A stretch of DNA of 64,000 bases from Rhea pennata (Eukaryota > Chordata > Aves > Rheiformes > Rheidae), in the NCBI RefSeq assembly GCF_028389875.1, contig NC_084687.1, positions 7,972,157 to 8,036,156 on the forward strand, written 5' to 3'. The notes under the pieces were generated by a model. That model worked only from the letters and a program-made list of their open reading frames with translations, was not told the DNA's origin and ran no database searches. The translations under genes were made by a program, and so were the position numbers. Positions 13,901 to 53,042 of this stretch are shown here, in pieces. The number at the start of each line of letters is the position of its first letter. The stretch's first letter is position 1.

Positions 13901-16900
13901 CAAAGAGGGCCCATGTTATAAAGAAAAGCAAAAAATAAATGAAGCAACTTTGGAAACGTGCACTCACCAAGGATGCGTCTGCTCCTCGCTCTCCCCCGGC
14001 CACTGTCCTCAGCCCGCTCGCAGCGCCGCTAGCAGCGGCAGTGCTCCGGCTGCCCGTTTCTATGGAGCTGCCGATGCTGAGCCCTGCCTGTGCGTGCGGC
14101 TGCCGCAGCTGCGCTGGAACACGCACCAGGGCTGGCAGCCCTGCCAGCCCCCTGCGCTGCTTCCGGCGCGGATCAGCCAGACCCAAACCTGCGTCTGGGC
14201 AGAGAAGCACTTAAAAAGCCCCCAAACGTACATGTTCCCCACAGCTGCAGAGGAGCGTTTTGTTTACTGGGACCATCACAGCGTAGATAGTGGTAGCACC
14301 TTATGCATAAGCACAGATGCATGTTCATAGACAGGCTATATAATCCATTTGTCTTGGACTTATGCCTCTAGTTTTCTGTATTTAATCTTATTTTAATAAT
14401 AGTTTTGCAAGCCTCCCTTCCAGCAGCAAGATTTGAACCTGACACCTTGAGGATCAAAGCACAGAGCTCCCTTACTTGAGCCAAGCGCTGATCCGCTGCT
14501 CAGAGCACGAGCTGGCTCCTTTCCTGCCACGGACCAGACTCCAGCAGAGAGCAGCAAGGTCCATTTACAGCTGCCTTAGTGCTAGGCGAGCGCCTTGCCC
14601 CAAGGACCCATGCTACTACTCGCATGCCCGGCTGCTGGGAACGCACGCTCCAGTGATTAATATTAGCTTTGCCTAGATAGCTTCAAACATGTTTACTGTT
14701 ATGGAACCATATTTGCTTAAAATGCACTTCAACAGTGATTCAGAGAAGAGTGTTATTGCAGCAAGTATGTTAACTCAAGGTTTATCCATATTTTATAACT
14801 AGGGCTGGAGATATCCCATATGGGTGAATAGACATGTCGTCAATTTCCCCACCACTCAAACTATCAGGGAATCATTCTTTGCAAGAAAAATATTTCAGAA
14901 GCAATTTCTCCATGTAAAACACTTCCCCCCTTTCATCATTCCTGCAGTGAAAAAGCCCACATTGCACAAAAATGCACCTCTGTCTCTGCCTGCAGCAGAA
15001 ACACTCATGAACGTGTGGTTTTAGCCTTTTATTAGCCTTTGTGAAGTGCCAAGAGGGTGCTCAGCACTGTACACAAAGTACTGCCGGCAGCGCAAAGTTC
15101 GGGAGGAACGGTTCACTCCGAGGGCAAAACACCGGCCGCGCTAAGGCATCGGGGAGCAGCTGCCAGTGGGCTGGGAAGCCAAACCCATCCGAAAGGTTGT
15201 TCTGCGTTTGCATCGTGCCCAGCCACCCCTGTTTGCCTCTCCCTCAGCCACTGCCCGTGCTGGGAAAGCCCACAAGCACTTGCTGGATGATGCAACCGCT
15301 TCAAAACCAGCGCTGGGCATGCAGCACGCTCCTGCCAGAGCCGCGCGGTCGCGTACCGTTGTTGCAGCCCTCCCACCGCCCTGCGGCCTGCCAGGCAGCG
15401 CTGCACTGCTCTGGGTCACCTCGGTCGTCGGCCAACGGCGTTAGCTGGGGTCTGGCAATGACATGGCTGAAGTTGCATGGTAATGGCAGCACATCAGCTG
15501 TACGTCGCCAGCAGCAAGCAGCCCAGTGGGTGAGCAAGCCCATCAGCAGCTAGCTCCTTGTCAGCACTATGCTGCCTTTTTTGGATTAAATACACTCAAG
15601 ATGCTAACATCTGCAGTCTATCGCCTAGAGGAATATCAGCCACAAGAGCATGCCACAGTGGATCCATCTGGGCCCTCCTTGTCAGGGGCGACACCATGCA
15701 GGCAGAGGGGGGCAGGAGACCCCGCTGCGGGCAGCCACTTGCTGTGGACACCTGGCTTTCCCAAAGCAGACGCAAATTCTGGGATCTGGTGTATGCTAAC
15801 ATCTCTGATGTGGGTCAAGGCGCTCATTACCCACGTGAAATGTAATCCATCCTCCACCTTCTTGGGATCTTTGCGTCAAAGGCCTTTTGCAGCAGTGAGC
15901 TCCATGCAGCAGCCTGCAGAACACGCCTCGGTCTGCGCAGGACGGCCATGTACTCTGTGACCTGCTGCCACTCGTTATCACAGTGAAAAAGTGAACCCAT
16001 GTCCAGGTTACTCAAGCTGGGTGCTTCCCTGCTAAGAAAAGCTTCGGCCGGCTGCAGCGCTCCTGCATTGCCCTGCCCTCAACTCTACTGTTTGCACTGG
16101 CATGGAGACTCTACCTCAAAGGCTGATCACTACCCGTCTCTGCACCATCTCGCCTTTTATTTGCACATCTTTATGCAGAAGGAGCAAGCAGAGCAGCACA
16201 CAGGACTCCAGGTGGCTAGTGGCAGATTTGCTTAACGCAGGTCCTCAGTGCAAAACGGGCAGAGTGCAGGCACAGATGATGAGATGCACACCCAGACGCT
16301 AGCGGTGCAGGTGGCTCACCGGCAGCATGGGAGCGTTGCTAACAGTTAACAGCAACAGGTTTGTTTTCCGTGCTGAAGCACTTCTGCATCCAGACATTTG
16401 AGAACTGTTACTGCTGGGGGGGGGGCTCAGCAGTGTCCTTGGGCAGATCCAGGCCTGCAGAGCAGAGACAGGAGCCCCGGAGAGCCCAGCCAGCCTGGGT
16501 GCTGGGACGGGGCCGGCATTTGCAGTGGTGACCTGCAAGTGGGTTGACAGGGTCTGTAACAGACCTGGTGACATACGCCAGGCACCTCTCTGCCGCAGGC
16601 AGTGGCAGAGGGAGCAGTAAGGGTATTCCTGCTGCACACCGTTATGAAAGTTTCCGTTTTGGTACCAAGGTAAAAACTTAAGAAATAACACAGTAAATTA
16701 CTGTCAATGCAGAAAACCACTGTACTGGGTGCAACACGCCAGGACAGCAGCAGTGATAAGAGGCTTCCAGAAGAAGCAGGTATAAAGCAAAGTGACTGCC
16801 AGATGATGAGTAGTCCACAAGCAGAGCAGTCTGTGACCCTGTGGCGCTAGGCTGCCCAGACTGAGTGGCAGAAGCACCGCTGGGAGCAAAGATGGCAGAA

Positions 16901-17938
16901 AGGCAGCGAGGCAGCAAGCTGCCGTGGCGCCCAGAGGCCGGCTGCCTCCTGAAAAGCAAAACTCCAGCAGGCAGGGATAGGAGGAACCGGAGCATGGCAA
17001 CGCGCTATGTCTGGGGCAGGAGCTGCCGGGCCCCATGCAGCTCAGCTTCACTCAGGGCTTGGAGAGGGCAAAGCAAACGCACCGAAGGCATTGTGCTCCT
17101 TCACTGGCTAACAAGCACCCACGCAAGTCCTACCTTTTCTGAACTGGGATAGCAACAATCAATTCCCAGCATCTTAGCTTCTTAAATGGGCTTTATGTTG
17201 CTGTTTTACATAGGACAGGAGTCTGGTTTTAGTACAACAGAGAACTTTCACAGAATCTTTGTGTTATCAGCCATCTCTTCACCAGCACCTCCCTGCAGCA
17301 TCACCCTCCTTCTCCCACCAATGTGTCTGTGGCTGCTCAGCACCCCGGGCTGCAGGCACCACAGCACTTTGGGAAGCATTCTCACCCAAGCACCTCGCTC
17401 AGCTGTGGAGCAAGCAAATGCGCATAACAACACGGACACGTGCCAAGACCGTCCCCCTTGCCTCCAGTGCTGGAGTCAGCCAGCATTTTCCTCCCCTCAC
17501 ACGCATCCTTGTTCCAGGCATTTCCCTCCTCTTGCACACATCCTCCTGCAGTGCATTTCCCTCCCCTTGCACACACTCTTCTACCATGCACTTTTCTCCC
17601 CTTGCACGCAGCCTCATGCTGGTGCATTTCTCTCCCCTTGCACACACCTTTCTGCCACGCACTTTTCTCCCCTTGCACGTGTCCTCATGCCTTACACTTC
17701 CCTCCCCTTACACACGTCCTCAAGCCCGTGCAGTGCTCTGCGGTGGTGAGCACAGCCTGCACGCCCAGGAACGGGCTGCGCTACCTGGCTCCGAGATGCT
17801 CAGGCTCTGGTCTGAGGGCAGCAGGAGGAATTCCTGGCAGGAGTCCAGGTCCAGGCCAGGCAGGCTTTTCTTGCGGCACAGCTCGGTGACAATGCGCACT
17901 GCCCTCTGACAGCGGCCGCCATCCTTGGTGCCGCTCAT
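1600..17938 (-). CDS. SYT6: Synaptotagmin-6, 5' part of gene (coding exons 1 and 2)
   Basis: SYT6 belongs to the synaptotagmin subgroup SYT3/5/6/10: an N-terminal cysteine cluster, one membrane span and two cytoplasmic C2 domains, acting in vesicle and membrane fusion (in mammals including the sperm acrosome reaction). Only the N-terminal part is encoded here: exon 1 (17,785-17,938) and exon 2 (1,600-1,936), whose split glutamate codon joins in phase. Together they give 163 complete codons plus two bases of the next. I separated SYT6 from SYT3 and SYT10 by the MADKLKD and [20 protein letters not shown] segments, which match human SYT6 from memory best, and by linkage to TRIM33. The C2 exons must lie left of base 1. 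The first intron, about 15.8 kb, is GC-rich. Confidence 0.9.
7329..7345 (+). repeat. G homopolymer (17 G)
   Basis: An uninterrupted run of 17 G lies in SYT6 intron 1 (poly-C in the transcript). Such runs are prone to assembly and length error and could form a G-quadruplex on the plus strand. Confidence 0.9.
13968..14215 (-). promoter_or_regulatory. Possible alternative first exon/promoter inside SYT6 intron 1
   Basis: A compact CpG-rich patch in otherwise AT-rich intron reads, on the SYT6 strand, from a TATA-like CTTTTTAAG (about 14,208-14,216) through GC-rich DNA to a strong donor TTG|GTGAGTGC with GT at 13,967-13,966. This is the layout of a non-coding first exon that could splice to SYT6 exon 2. 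No conserved protein is encoded. It is inferred from composition and signals only. Confidence 0.25.
17483..17732 (+). repeat. Minisatellite, about 35-bp unit, seven copies
   Basis: Seven imperfect direct copies start with CAYTTYYCTCCYCTTRCAC or a close variant, followed by a more variable pyrimidine-rich half (TCCTC-type plus TGC). Units begin near 17,483, 17,518, 17,553, 17,588, 17,624, 17,659 and 17,694. The array lies in SYT6 intron 1 about 50 bases past the exon 1 donor, and its transcript strand is purine-rich. The repeated peptides in the overlapping open frames come from this array and do not indicate a gene. Confidence 0.92.
17785..17938 (-). CDS. SYT6: SYT6 coding exon 1 (start codon, N-terminal cysteine region)
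   Basis: This exon encodes 51 residues from MSGTKDGG to SISEP plus one base. The start at 17,938 is chosen because related synaptotagmins begin with MSG or a similar short N-terminus; an in-frame ATG eight codons upstream (17,962) gives MAEDAAWE and cannot be excluded. Cysteines at residues 10, 21 and 34 fit the N-terminal cysteines that in the SYT3/5/6/10 group form intermolecular disulfides (family knowledge). The donor reads CCAG|GTAGCG on the minus strand, with GT at 17,784-17,783. The leucine/valine-rich stretch around residues 14-21 matches the group's conserved N-terminal helix. A 35-bp minisatellite begins about 50 bases inside the following intron. Confidence 0.85.
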
Positions 17939-19350
17939 CTCCCACGCCGCATCCTCTGCCACCCTCTCTCCGCTAACCAGGAAAGTCCAACTAGAAAAAA
18001 AAGCATTTGTTGACTTTTAACTACCAAAACAGAATTTCGCTGGTCCCACCCTCAGCTTGGCAGCACCGTAAGGGCAGCCGATGCCAGCAGGGCTCCATGC
18101 CGCAGACCCACCGGCAACTCACTGCTCGGTCCCCAGAAACCACAGCTCCCTGCAACCTTGCTGGTGCTGCGATCGTCTTATTGCTCTGAGATCAGATATC
18201 TATTTGCTGCCAAGGCGTGTACCAGACGGAGAACCTCCTACCAAAGCCAGTTTGATACCACCATATTACATTTTTAAAGCTGCAGCCCAGATAATCCTTA
18301 ACCCCTTCGTGGCTGCCTCCCTCTCTCAGTTCTCCAGGTGCAGCGACTCAAATCCCAGTCCCAGAGTGTTTTGGCAAAGAAGTGACTGCCAAAATGTTGT
18401 GGCCAAGAACAGACCATCGCCAGCTGGAGACACAGTTTCCTGCAGGGGACAACAGCTCCTCAACCGCCCTGCTCTGCAGTGGCCGCTGAGCCCTTGGCTC
18501 TCCTAATCCCCAGGGACAGATCCTGCTGCCTGGCCTGCCCAGAGTCAGGCTGATCTGTATCCCAGATCTAGAAGAGCTTCCTCTGCAAGGACCTCCCAGG
18601 GAGCTCAAAGGGCAGCTGCTAGCAAAAAGCAAACAAAAGCCACCCATGGCTTCACCAGCTCCTTCCAAAAGTCACCACAGATGAAGGGTTTATCCCAGCT
18701 GGCAGATACACTGGGAATCGTCTCCGTTCCTGGGGATCTTTGCAGCGAAACATAACCAACCTTGTCTATCAGCTGTGCAGCAGATGGGAGTTTCCTGCGG
18801 TGGGGGCTCCTGTCACCCCCCACTACCTGCCATTGTGCGCTGCCACGTCTGGGCTCAGGCATCCGGACGTCCTGCTCCATGGCCAGCTGCTGAGCTCGTG
18901 GCGCCACAAGGGCACGAGACAGCAGCTCCGGGCAAAGGCTCTGGTTACTGAATCATCTTCAGCTGGATTTTGTTTACCGATGCCCGTGCTCTGCTCAGAC
19001 TGGCTGCGGTGCTGGCGGCTGGTGCAGAGCGGGCGGCAGCAGCGGCTGGCCTGGCGAGCACAGAGTCGCCTGCAGCAAGGGCTGTGCCGTGGGAGGCGGC
19101 AGTGCTAACGCGGCTCCTGCTGTGCTCTGGGACCAGGAGGGCGCCCAGGCACCAGGCACGGAGTGGAGCGCCGGCACATGCCCATTCGCCGTGTTTTCTG
19201 GGGGGGGGAGTGAGCTGCACGAGGGGGCGAAACCAGAGGTACTGTGGCGGCAGCGGGAGTAGGGCCACACACAGCCATCGCAGTGGCCTGCGGCCCCCCC
19301 CGCTGGGAAAAGGCAGCAGAGCCTCCTGACGCGGCTGGCGAAACCCCATC
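17939..19350 (-). promoter_or_regulatory. SYT6: SYT6 upstream region (presumed 5' UTR/promoter)
   Basis: The region directly upstream of the SYT6 start is GC-rich in parts, most clearly about 18,990-19,330, with scattered CpG and an 8-G run near 19,201-19,208. I see no convincing TATA box placed for the start and cannot fix the transcription start. Assignment as promoter rests on position. Confidence 0.4.
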
Positions 19351-19479
19351 CTTTGGGCTGCCCATGAAAGCTCAGAAAAACAGAAAGAAATAATGCGGGA
19401 GGAAGAGCCAGCAGCGCTCAGGCAAGCTAGAACAAACTTGTACTTTAGTATAATGTTAATACCACCTTTTCTTTAAAGG

Positions 19480-20022
19480 TGTTCTAGTTAGATTCCCGGG
19501 GGCCAAACATCCAGTTTGGCAAGCCAGCACAAACACACACACCCAAACATTCTTCAATAGCAAGCAGTTTATTAGTAGATACTTACAAACAGACCAACCT
19601 GATGGTAATCTCGAGAAGGACCACTCCAATGCTTGTCCCGATCATCTACGTGGTGAGAGAGAGAGAGGCGGCAGGCACAATCTTTCGGGCATCCCCAAGG
19701 AGGCAATGTGGTCCTCTGTTGTGTAGCAGCCTCTCTCTCCTTCGGAAAAACTCCGGTATTTATGATTATTTGTGGTAGGCAGGAGTCCCGGCACATGGGG
19801 CCAGCAAGTGCAGGGAGCCCAGCCCAACTCCGACCCAGTTGCATAACTGGGCTATGACACTGCGCACGTGTGCAGACTTATTTCGGGGGCCACATTGACT
19901 TTGGGGGTCGCTATTTCACTACTCTTCAACTTCTGACCTTCATGTTGACTGCTTCTCACAGCTATTCTGTGACTGGAAGCCACTGAATCTATATGTAACC
20001 AACTGCTGTTCTTTCTCACAGA
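19480..20022 (-). mobile_element. Endogenous retrovirus LTR, degraded, probably solo
   Basis: Read on the minus strand, the segment has LTR layout: a possible 5' end TGTGAGAAAGAACAGC near 20,022, a TATA-like ATAAATA at 19,763-19,757, and an AATAAA poly(A) signal at 19,573-19,568 about 190 bases further on, followed by a short GT-rich U5-like tail. I found no gag, pol or env beside it, no clear primer-binding site and no certain target duplication, so both ends are approximate. It lies about 1.5-2.1 kb upstream of the SYT6 start, in the same orientation. Assignment to a named avian LTR family needs a repeat library. Confidence 0.6.
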
Positions 20023-20249
20023 TTTCCAAGACCTTGTTAGTTACTTATTTGTATTCTGCTTAACACAGCAGAATTGTTCTAGATACCAAAAAGTTACAAC
20101 ACTAGACCATTCCCACCAAGTATCATGCAGTACAGGTACAGAAGGCAGCTGTGTTTTCGTCACGGTATTTCTGTGATACACAGCACAACAAGAATTTGAG
20201 AGGAACAGTAAAAGAAAATGGGAGAAATGATCAGCAAGAGAAGACACAA

Positions 20250-20790
20250 CTTCTCAAGAACCTACAGACTGAAGTGGGTCAATTCCTGCCTCAAACTCCA
20301 GAGCTGCAGCTGAACCGGGTCCTGCCCTGTGAAAACCCTTCCGCTGAGCTCCATCTTCAGCGCTGGCACGGTTTGGTTCGGCACGCGTCCGCAGCAGCGG
20401 CAACGCCAGCATGGGACAAGGAACTCCACCAGGGAGCGAGAGAGATTCAGGCTTAAAAGCAGCTGAACTCGAGGACAGCCTGGCGCAGGCGAGCACAGGC
20501 GCTCCCGAGCCGCCACCACGCCGGACCAGCCTGCTTGTCCCCTGCAGCTGAAACCCTACCCGTCCTCCCCCGTCTCAGCACCGCGGGGCTGCTCCACCGG
20601 TCCCGACCCACTAACCAACCGACCCAGCTGCTGTGCGGCCGCTGCTGCTCCCCGGGGCTCGAGCCACGTTTACACCCAAGCGCAGCGACACGCGCGTTCC
20701 TGCACTGGTCTGCCCCCCCGGCAGCTCACTTACTAAACACACTGTCCCCAGCTGTGTGTTCCCCCTGGACTCATTCCAAAAGAAAAAACC
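20250..20790. other. GC-rich, CpG-containing intergenic patch
   Basis: A GC-rich patch with many CpG lies between the LTR and the presumed TRIM33 poly(A) site. The open frames on both strands have no recognisable domain. It may be a distal part of the SYT6 control region. The composition turns AT-rich abruptly at about 20,780. Confidence 0.35.
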
Positions 20791-21048
20791 CACACAATAC
20801 TTCCAAGGATTGGGAAACTCTGTTGCCGGTAATGTGTTAGTACCTTATGACCTAACCCAGATTTGCAAAAAAGAAACTGAAAGATTCTTCATTTTTTCTA
20901 ATTTAATAGAAATAACCAAAACAAAATGGTCTTCAAACAATATTTTAAACTGATCTAGTACAACTTCTACACCACATTCCAGAGCATTTAACAAGAAATA
21001 TTTACAGGCAGCTAAGGTATTAAATAACCATGGGAAGAAAAATTTTTT

Positions 21049-21054
21049 TTTATT
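21049..21054 (-). terminator. TRIM33: Candidate distal poly(A) signal of TRIM33
   Basis: AATAAA on the minus strand, with GGAATGTGGTGTAGAAGTTG about 50-80 bases downstream as a possible GU-rich element. This would place cleavage near 21,020-21,035. Confidence 0.4.
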
Positions 21055-23601
21055 ACACACCAGCAAAAACACAGGAACAGAACAATTAGAAACGGTAACC
21101 TTGTTTTAAAAAAAGTTAAATATAATTATTCAGATAATACAATACCACAGAAACAGCACTTTTTTGAAGAATCATATTAAAAGATGAGCAAAGTTTACTA
21201 TGTGCAAAAAAATACCAGTTTAATTACTGGAAGCAAGAAATAATCGAAGAATGCCATGAATTTAACCCTTCCATGAGTATGCTTACATGTAAAACAGGCT
21301 TTCAGCTGCACAAATCTTCATAGGCTTATATACATATTTCATGGTGTTCTGAACCTAGGAAATACCCCCATTTGCAGGCCATTAGCAGACACACTTTTTT
21401 TTTTATTTTTTTGAAATGTAGCTCACCCTCTAGAGTCAATGCTGCAACGAATCGAACTTAGAAAATTGTTTTAGTACCTTTCCTTGTACAAATTCAATGA
21501 ATTCTAAAGAAAGCAACCTTGAGCTGTAAGATCACTCAATAGAAAAGGCCAAAACTGCATTTTATACATTTAATAGATCATTTATAATAAAGATATCCAA
21601 ATTAACTACAATTTTTGAAAATTAATTAAATTTAGATACACTAGAAAGCATATAAAGTAGAATCCCCATAGGTGAACACAGGAACTAGATGGAAGAGTTA
21701 CTGTACATGCATTTTGAGAAAATAAAAGAAATCACCATATCTGAAGATACAATGTATATGTTCAGTCTGAAATAGTCTATGTAAACTGTGGCATATAAAT
21801 TTTTTTTAAAAAAGTACCTCCGTTATTTACTCAAACACATACTTTTTAAAAAAATATGTAACTTTCCCCAATTTTTAAAATAAAATGCCACACTATATTG
21901 TCAATAACTCCTGCACACTTTATTTTTAAAAGCTAGACTTGGTGATATGCATACAAACTTTCCTATAAAATCACTACCCAAAGGAAAGGATTCCTGTCAT
22001 GCTAATAGGCAACAGACAAAGCAGTTTTATTGCTTTTTCCAAGGAAGAGAATAAGAAAAACAAGAAAAAGCCTACTTCCAGTACATCACACACACAGCTT
22101 CAAAACACTGTTGCCATTACCTAAGCTTACAGAAGGTCAGTCAATAAACTGGGTTATCCAATAGGATGGTGAATTTGAGCTAATTTTAAAGACTTCTGTT
22201 CTGGTGGCTTGCAGAAATGTTTATAAAACATTTCACCGATCCAATGTTGAGTATGCTGACGCAGTCAAATGTCACAAGTAACAGCAATGGTGACATCTCT
22301 CAATAAACAACTTAGCTACACTTCATAGGGCATTTCTACTTTCAAAAGTTTGGGGAACACCTCCCCCCCCCTTTTTTTTTGAATGTAACTCAGCCATATT
22401 ATACTGTAGGCCACTTAATTCCAGGGCACAGTTGAACAAGAGACCTGAACCTATTTAGCTGGTTAAATTAGCACTAATCACTAGTAATTACATGGCAGGA
22501 TACCTGCTGAGGTAATTGAGAAGTCCACAAGTAGCACACTGTACACTTTTCACTCCTATTTCAAAGCAAGTTGTCTTTTACTTCTTTGGATTAACTTAAA
22601 CTTCAGGGTCATTTACAACAAAAAATGAGACACAAATGATCTTTTTACAAAAGTATCTTAAATTAGAGCATATAGTCATATCAAGCGCCAGACTACCTCC
22701 TTGCTGTTGTGCTAGAAGACCACAGTGGTGCAGGCAGGGCAGGTGGCATGCTGCCTGCACCCAGCACCTCTTTTATTTGCCCCAAGTTTCATTCTCAACG
22801 AAAGCCGCATTCTCACTCCAGGGTAACGCACACCATCCCTGTCATGCAGAACTAGACTGGCACTGTGGCCTGTTAATGCATAACCCACGCATCTGCTCTC
22901 AAGCAAGCTGCATACAGTGTGCCCCCAAAAGCTGTTTTGGTCGAGCAGACCCTGACCAGTTCAATGATGAATGTTTAAGGGATCGGGAAATGTATTAACA
23001 GAGCTCATCTATCCTCCTGAGTCTTTACGAACAGGCCCTAGCTCATCCCAAACAATCATTGAATTACTGTGTTTGGAGTTCCAAAATGGAGAACAAAAAT
23101 GAGAACGTTCCTTCTTTTTATATAAAAGAAAAACTTAGGATTTCTCACACACAGTTCAAAACTCCCGTAAATAACACTACTGAACCCTGATGAGCTGAAT
23201 GGAAGGATCAGTTTTGAAGTTCACTAGCTTATGTGCAAGAGTAAAGCTTGACTATAATCAAGATCAAAGCTTAGCATTACTTGTGGTTTGCAGGTGAACT
23301 GGCAAGACTACAAAGTTAGACGAATCTTGTCTGGTACCTGGGGTCTGGGATGAAGAGACACTACAGTGTCTCTACACTCCAGCAGCCTGGAGACATGTGT
23401 TCCCCCACTGCGCGACTTGATCTGGGATGCCAGCATGCTTGTCCTGAGCTCCCATTCCGGAAGGAGGCACCTGCAATGCTTCAAGCAATGACTGGAGCCT
23501 CACAAAGTGAGCAGTTAAAAAGTTGAGGCCTGCAGCTACAGAACCTACCGTACTTAAGTACCATAAAAATAGTAACCCCAATTGAAGAGAATTCACAGAA
23601 T

Positions 23602-23613
23602 TTTATTTTTATT
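23602..23613 (-). terminator. TRIM33: Candidate proximal poly(A) signals of TRIM33
   Basis: Two adjoining AATAAA hexamers on the minus strand (23,613-23,608 and 23,607-23,602) could give a shorter 3' UTR of about 2.1 kb. AT-rich DNA makes chance hexamers likely. Confidence 0.25.
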
Positions 23614-25726
23614 GTAATTTTAATAATACTTCTTTGCAAAATGAATCTGAGAAACTAGAAATGCATAAATAGGCAATACACAAAGCCATTAAACGATTCC
23701 TCGTTACTATTAGTGTCCTATTCACACATTTCACGCTTTTCTACTTGCAAAATTTTTGCTATGTGTCAATTTAATATATGTATGTTTAAGTAGGATGACT
23801 TTTCCTTTCACAAACTGGTAAAAACCAAATTTAAACAGATACTCTGTTAATATCCAAACAACAACAAAAAATCAGTTTGAGTCAAGTGTAAGATCTGTGT
23901 AATCTAAAGTGAGCTTGAAGTTATGAATACCTTCAGTCCCCTTGTTTACTGTGAGAGGTATAGTCACAATGTATATAGACTTTGTTCTATATAAAAAGAA
24001 TCAAATTGTGATTTGCATAAAAATTTATCAGAGCATTTCTCAATTTGATACATTGTGCTAAAAATATTTATCTTTACCATTATGGTGAAGTATGTAACAA
24101 TGAACAGCCACAGGAATTGCTCATGCTGAATATTTTAAACCCCTAGTGATTTACCACAGAACTGCTGTATTCACACAAAGTTTTATGGCAAATTTACAGT
24201 CTGTCAACTTGACCTCATCTGATTACAGGACTTCTTCATCTTACTTTAACAAGATCTATATGAAAGTTAGAAATTACATTTCTTGGTTCTAGTATTGAGT
24301 TCAGTTCAGTAAAGGAAAAAAAGAACTGTTCAAAGCATAATTACTTTGCCATGACCTCATTTCTAACCAGAAAGGCTGCAACGAAGGCAGTGTGCAATGG
24401 GTAGGCACTGCAGAGATGCCTCCTGCAGGATTTAGAGGAACAGGAAAATTGTTCTATTTTCAGTATTTGACCAGAAACCACTCAACTCCATAACCTGGTC
24501 TGTGCAAGTGCTTCATTTTATGAATGGGCAACTAACTTAATCCTAACAGGATCTTTTCAATCTTTCTAGACATTTCACTCATGAGCTGCTTCTGAAGAAA
24601 GTTCCAAGTAGTACTCTAATAAAAATAAGATAGAACCTCAATATGAATGCAATGTTAGAAATAGACAGCATATATTACAAATCTTTTCTTGATAGGAACA
24701 ATTAATAAGAATACATATTAGCTTAAAAACAGTTCAGCAAATGTTGCTGATCTGCAAGAAATCTCAGTTCACTATTTACAAATAAGACAAAGTGAATACA
24801 GGAAATTTTACACATTTGGTAGTCAATATGTTATTGTTTGCCAAGTGGTCTATTAGAAACTGATATTTAGGAAGACTGGGAAAAAAATAACCCAAGCAGG
24901 TATTACCTCTTCAGTCTGTATTTTAAAAACAGAAAATCAGATAATGAATACGAGAGATAACATTCTGCCTCATTAGGGGGGATCAAGGAAGATGATACAA
25001 TGCTAAGAATTCTGTCATGAACTCCATTAAAATGTTCTGTGTACAGGATTCTTAATAAATATACATAGCCGTACTAAAAAGCAACAGTTACAACCAGTTT
25101 AGTCTTGCATCTGTCAAGAACTCACACTCCTGCACTTGCCAATTCAGAACAGTTTAATGATTTCTTTTTTTTTTGCGCTATACATAAAATGTAAAGAAAG
25201 TCAAATTTAGATACTTGGATCAACACAAAAGATTGGTTACTCACAATATTACTTAAATGAGATGATAAAACCAATGACCCAAGACACACTTAAATTCACA
25301 CAAAAACAGGGGATTTTAAGAACATTTTTTACAGTTTACACTGCAGTCCAGCATGAAAGCAAGTTACAGTAACTGTATTGGTCCAGTCCTGCAGAACATT
25401 TTACTAAGTAGTATGACAGTTATCTGTACAAGGAGCATCTCTTCAAATCTGCTCTTCCACATCATCCACCTCTGTCTGTGAGACCAGAATGAGTGAGCCC
25501 CCGCCCCATTAGGAAAAGGAACACAAAATAATCAAGGAAAAAAAGAAGAAAGTACAATACAATTCTTCCCCTTTTAATGAGAATGCTTTCCTGCACAAGT
25601 GTTTTTGTAATCTAATACTGTTTAAAAAGCTATCAGCTTCTTCAAGATGGCCACTGTAGGCATGATAATATTCCAGGAACACTTAAATAACAGTTTTTAC
25701 AATAAATTTAGGTCCATAGCATTAGA

Positions 25727-53042
<27,316 letters not shown>

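Larger units (their letters stand above)
1937..17784 (-). other. SYT6: SYT6 intron 1
   Basis: This is a long intron with patchy GC-rich segments (for example about 5,600-5,720, 11,740-12,110, 12,400-12,640, 13,960-14,215, 15,090-15,440 and 16,850-17,060) between AT-rich stretches. Many long open frames occur on both strands in the GC-rich patches, but none has a recognisable domain. I see no clear CR1 copy, RNA gene or coding exon other than the candidate first exon at 13,968-14,215 and the minisatellite at its upper end. Between the listed sites I see nothing I can name. Confidence 0.7.
21030..25726 (-). other. TRIM33: TRIM33 3' untranslated region (approximate)
   Basis: AT-rich sequence without long open frames follows the stop codon at 25,727-25,729. 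A length near 4.7 kb fits the long 3' UTR of mammalian TRIM33 mRNA as I recall it. The far end is set by an AATAAA at 21,054-21,049 with a GT-rich stretch beyond it; the true end could be nearer. Several T-, A- and AT-rich runs are present but no repeat copy that I can name. Confidence 0.6.

Noticed and set aside
17186..17909. Open frames with repeated CTHP/PLAH/HTSS-type peptides
   Set aside because: They are translations of the 35-bp minisatellite running into SYT6 exon 1 antisense.
19490..19530. Retroviral primer-binding site or tRNA T-arm at the LTR end (GATTCCCGGGGGCC)
   Set aside because: The spacing to a CCA or TGG does not fit any tRNA 3' end that I can reconstruct.
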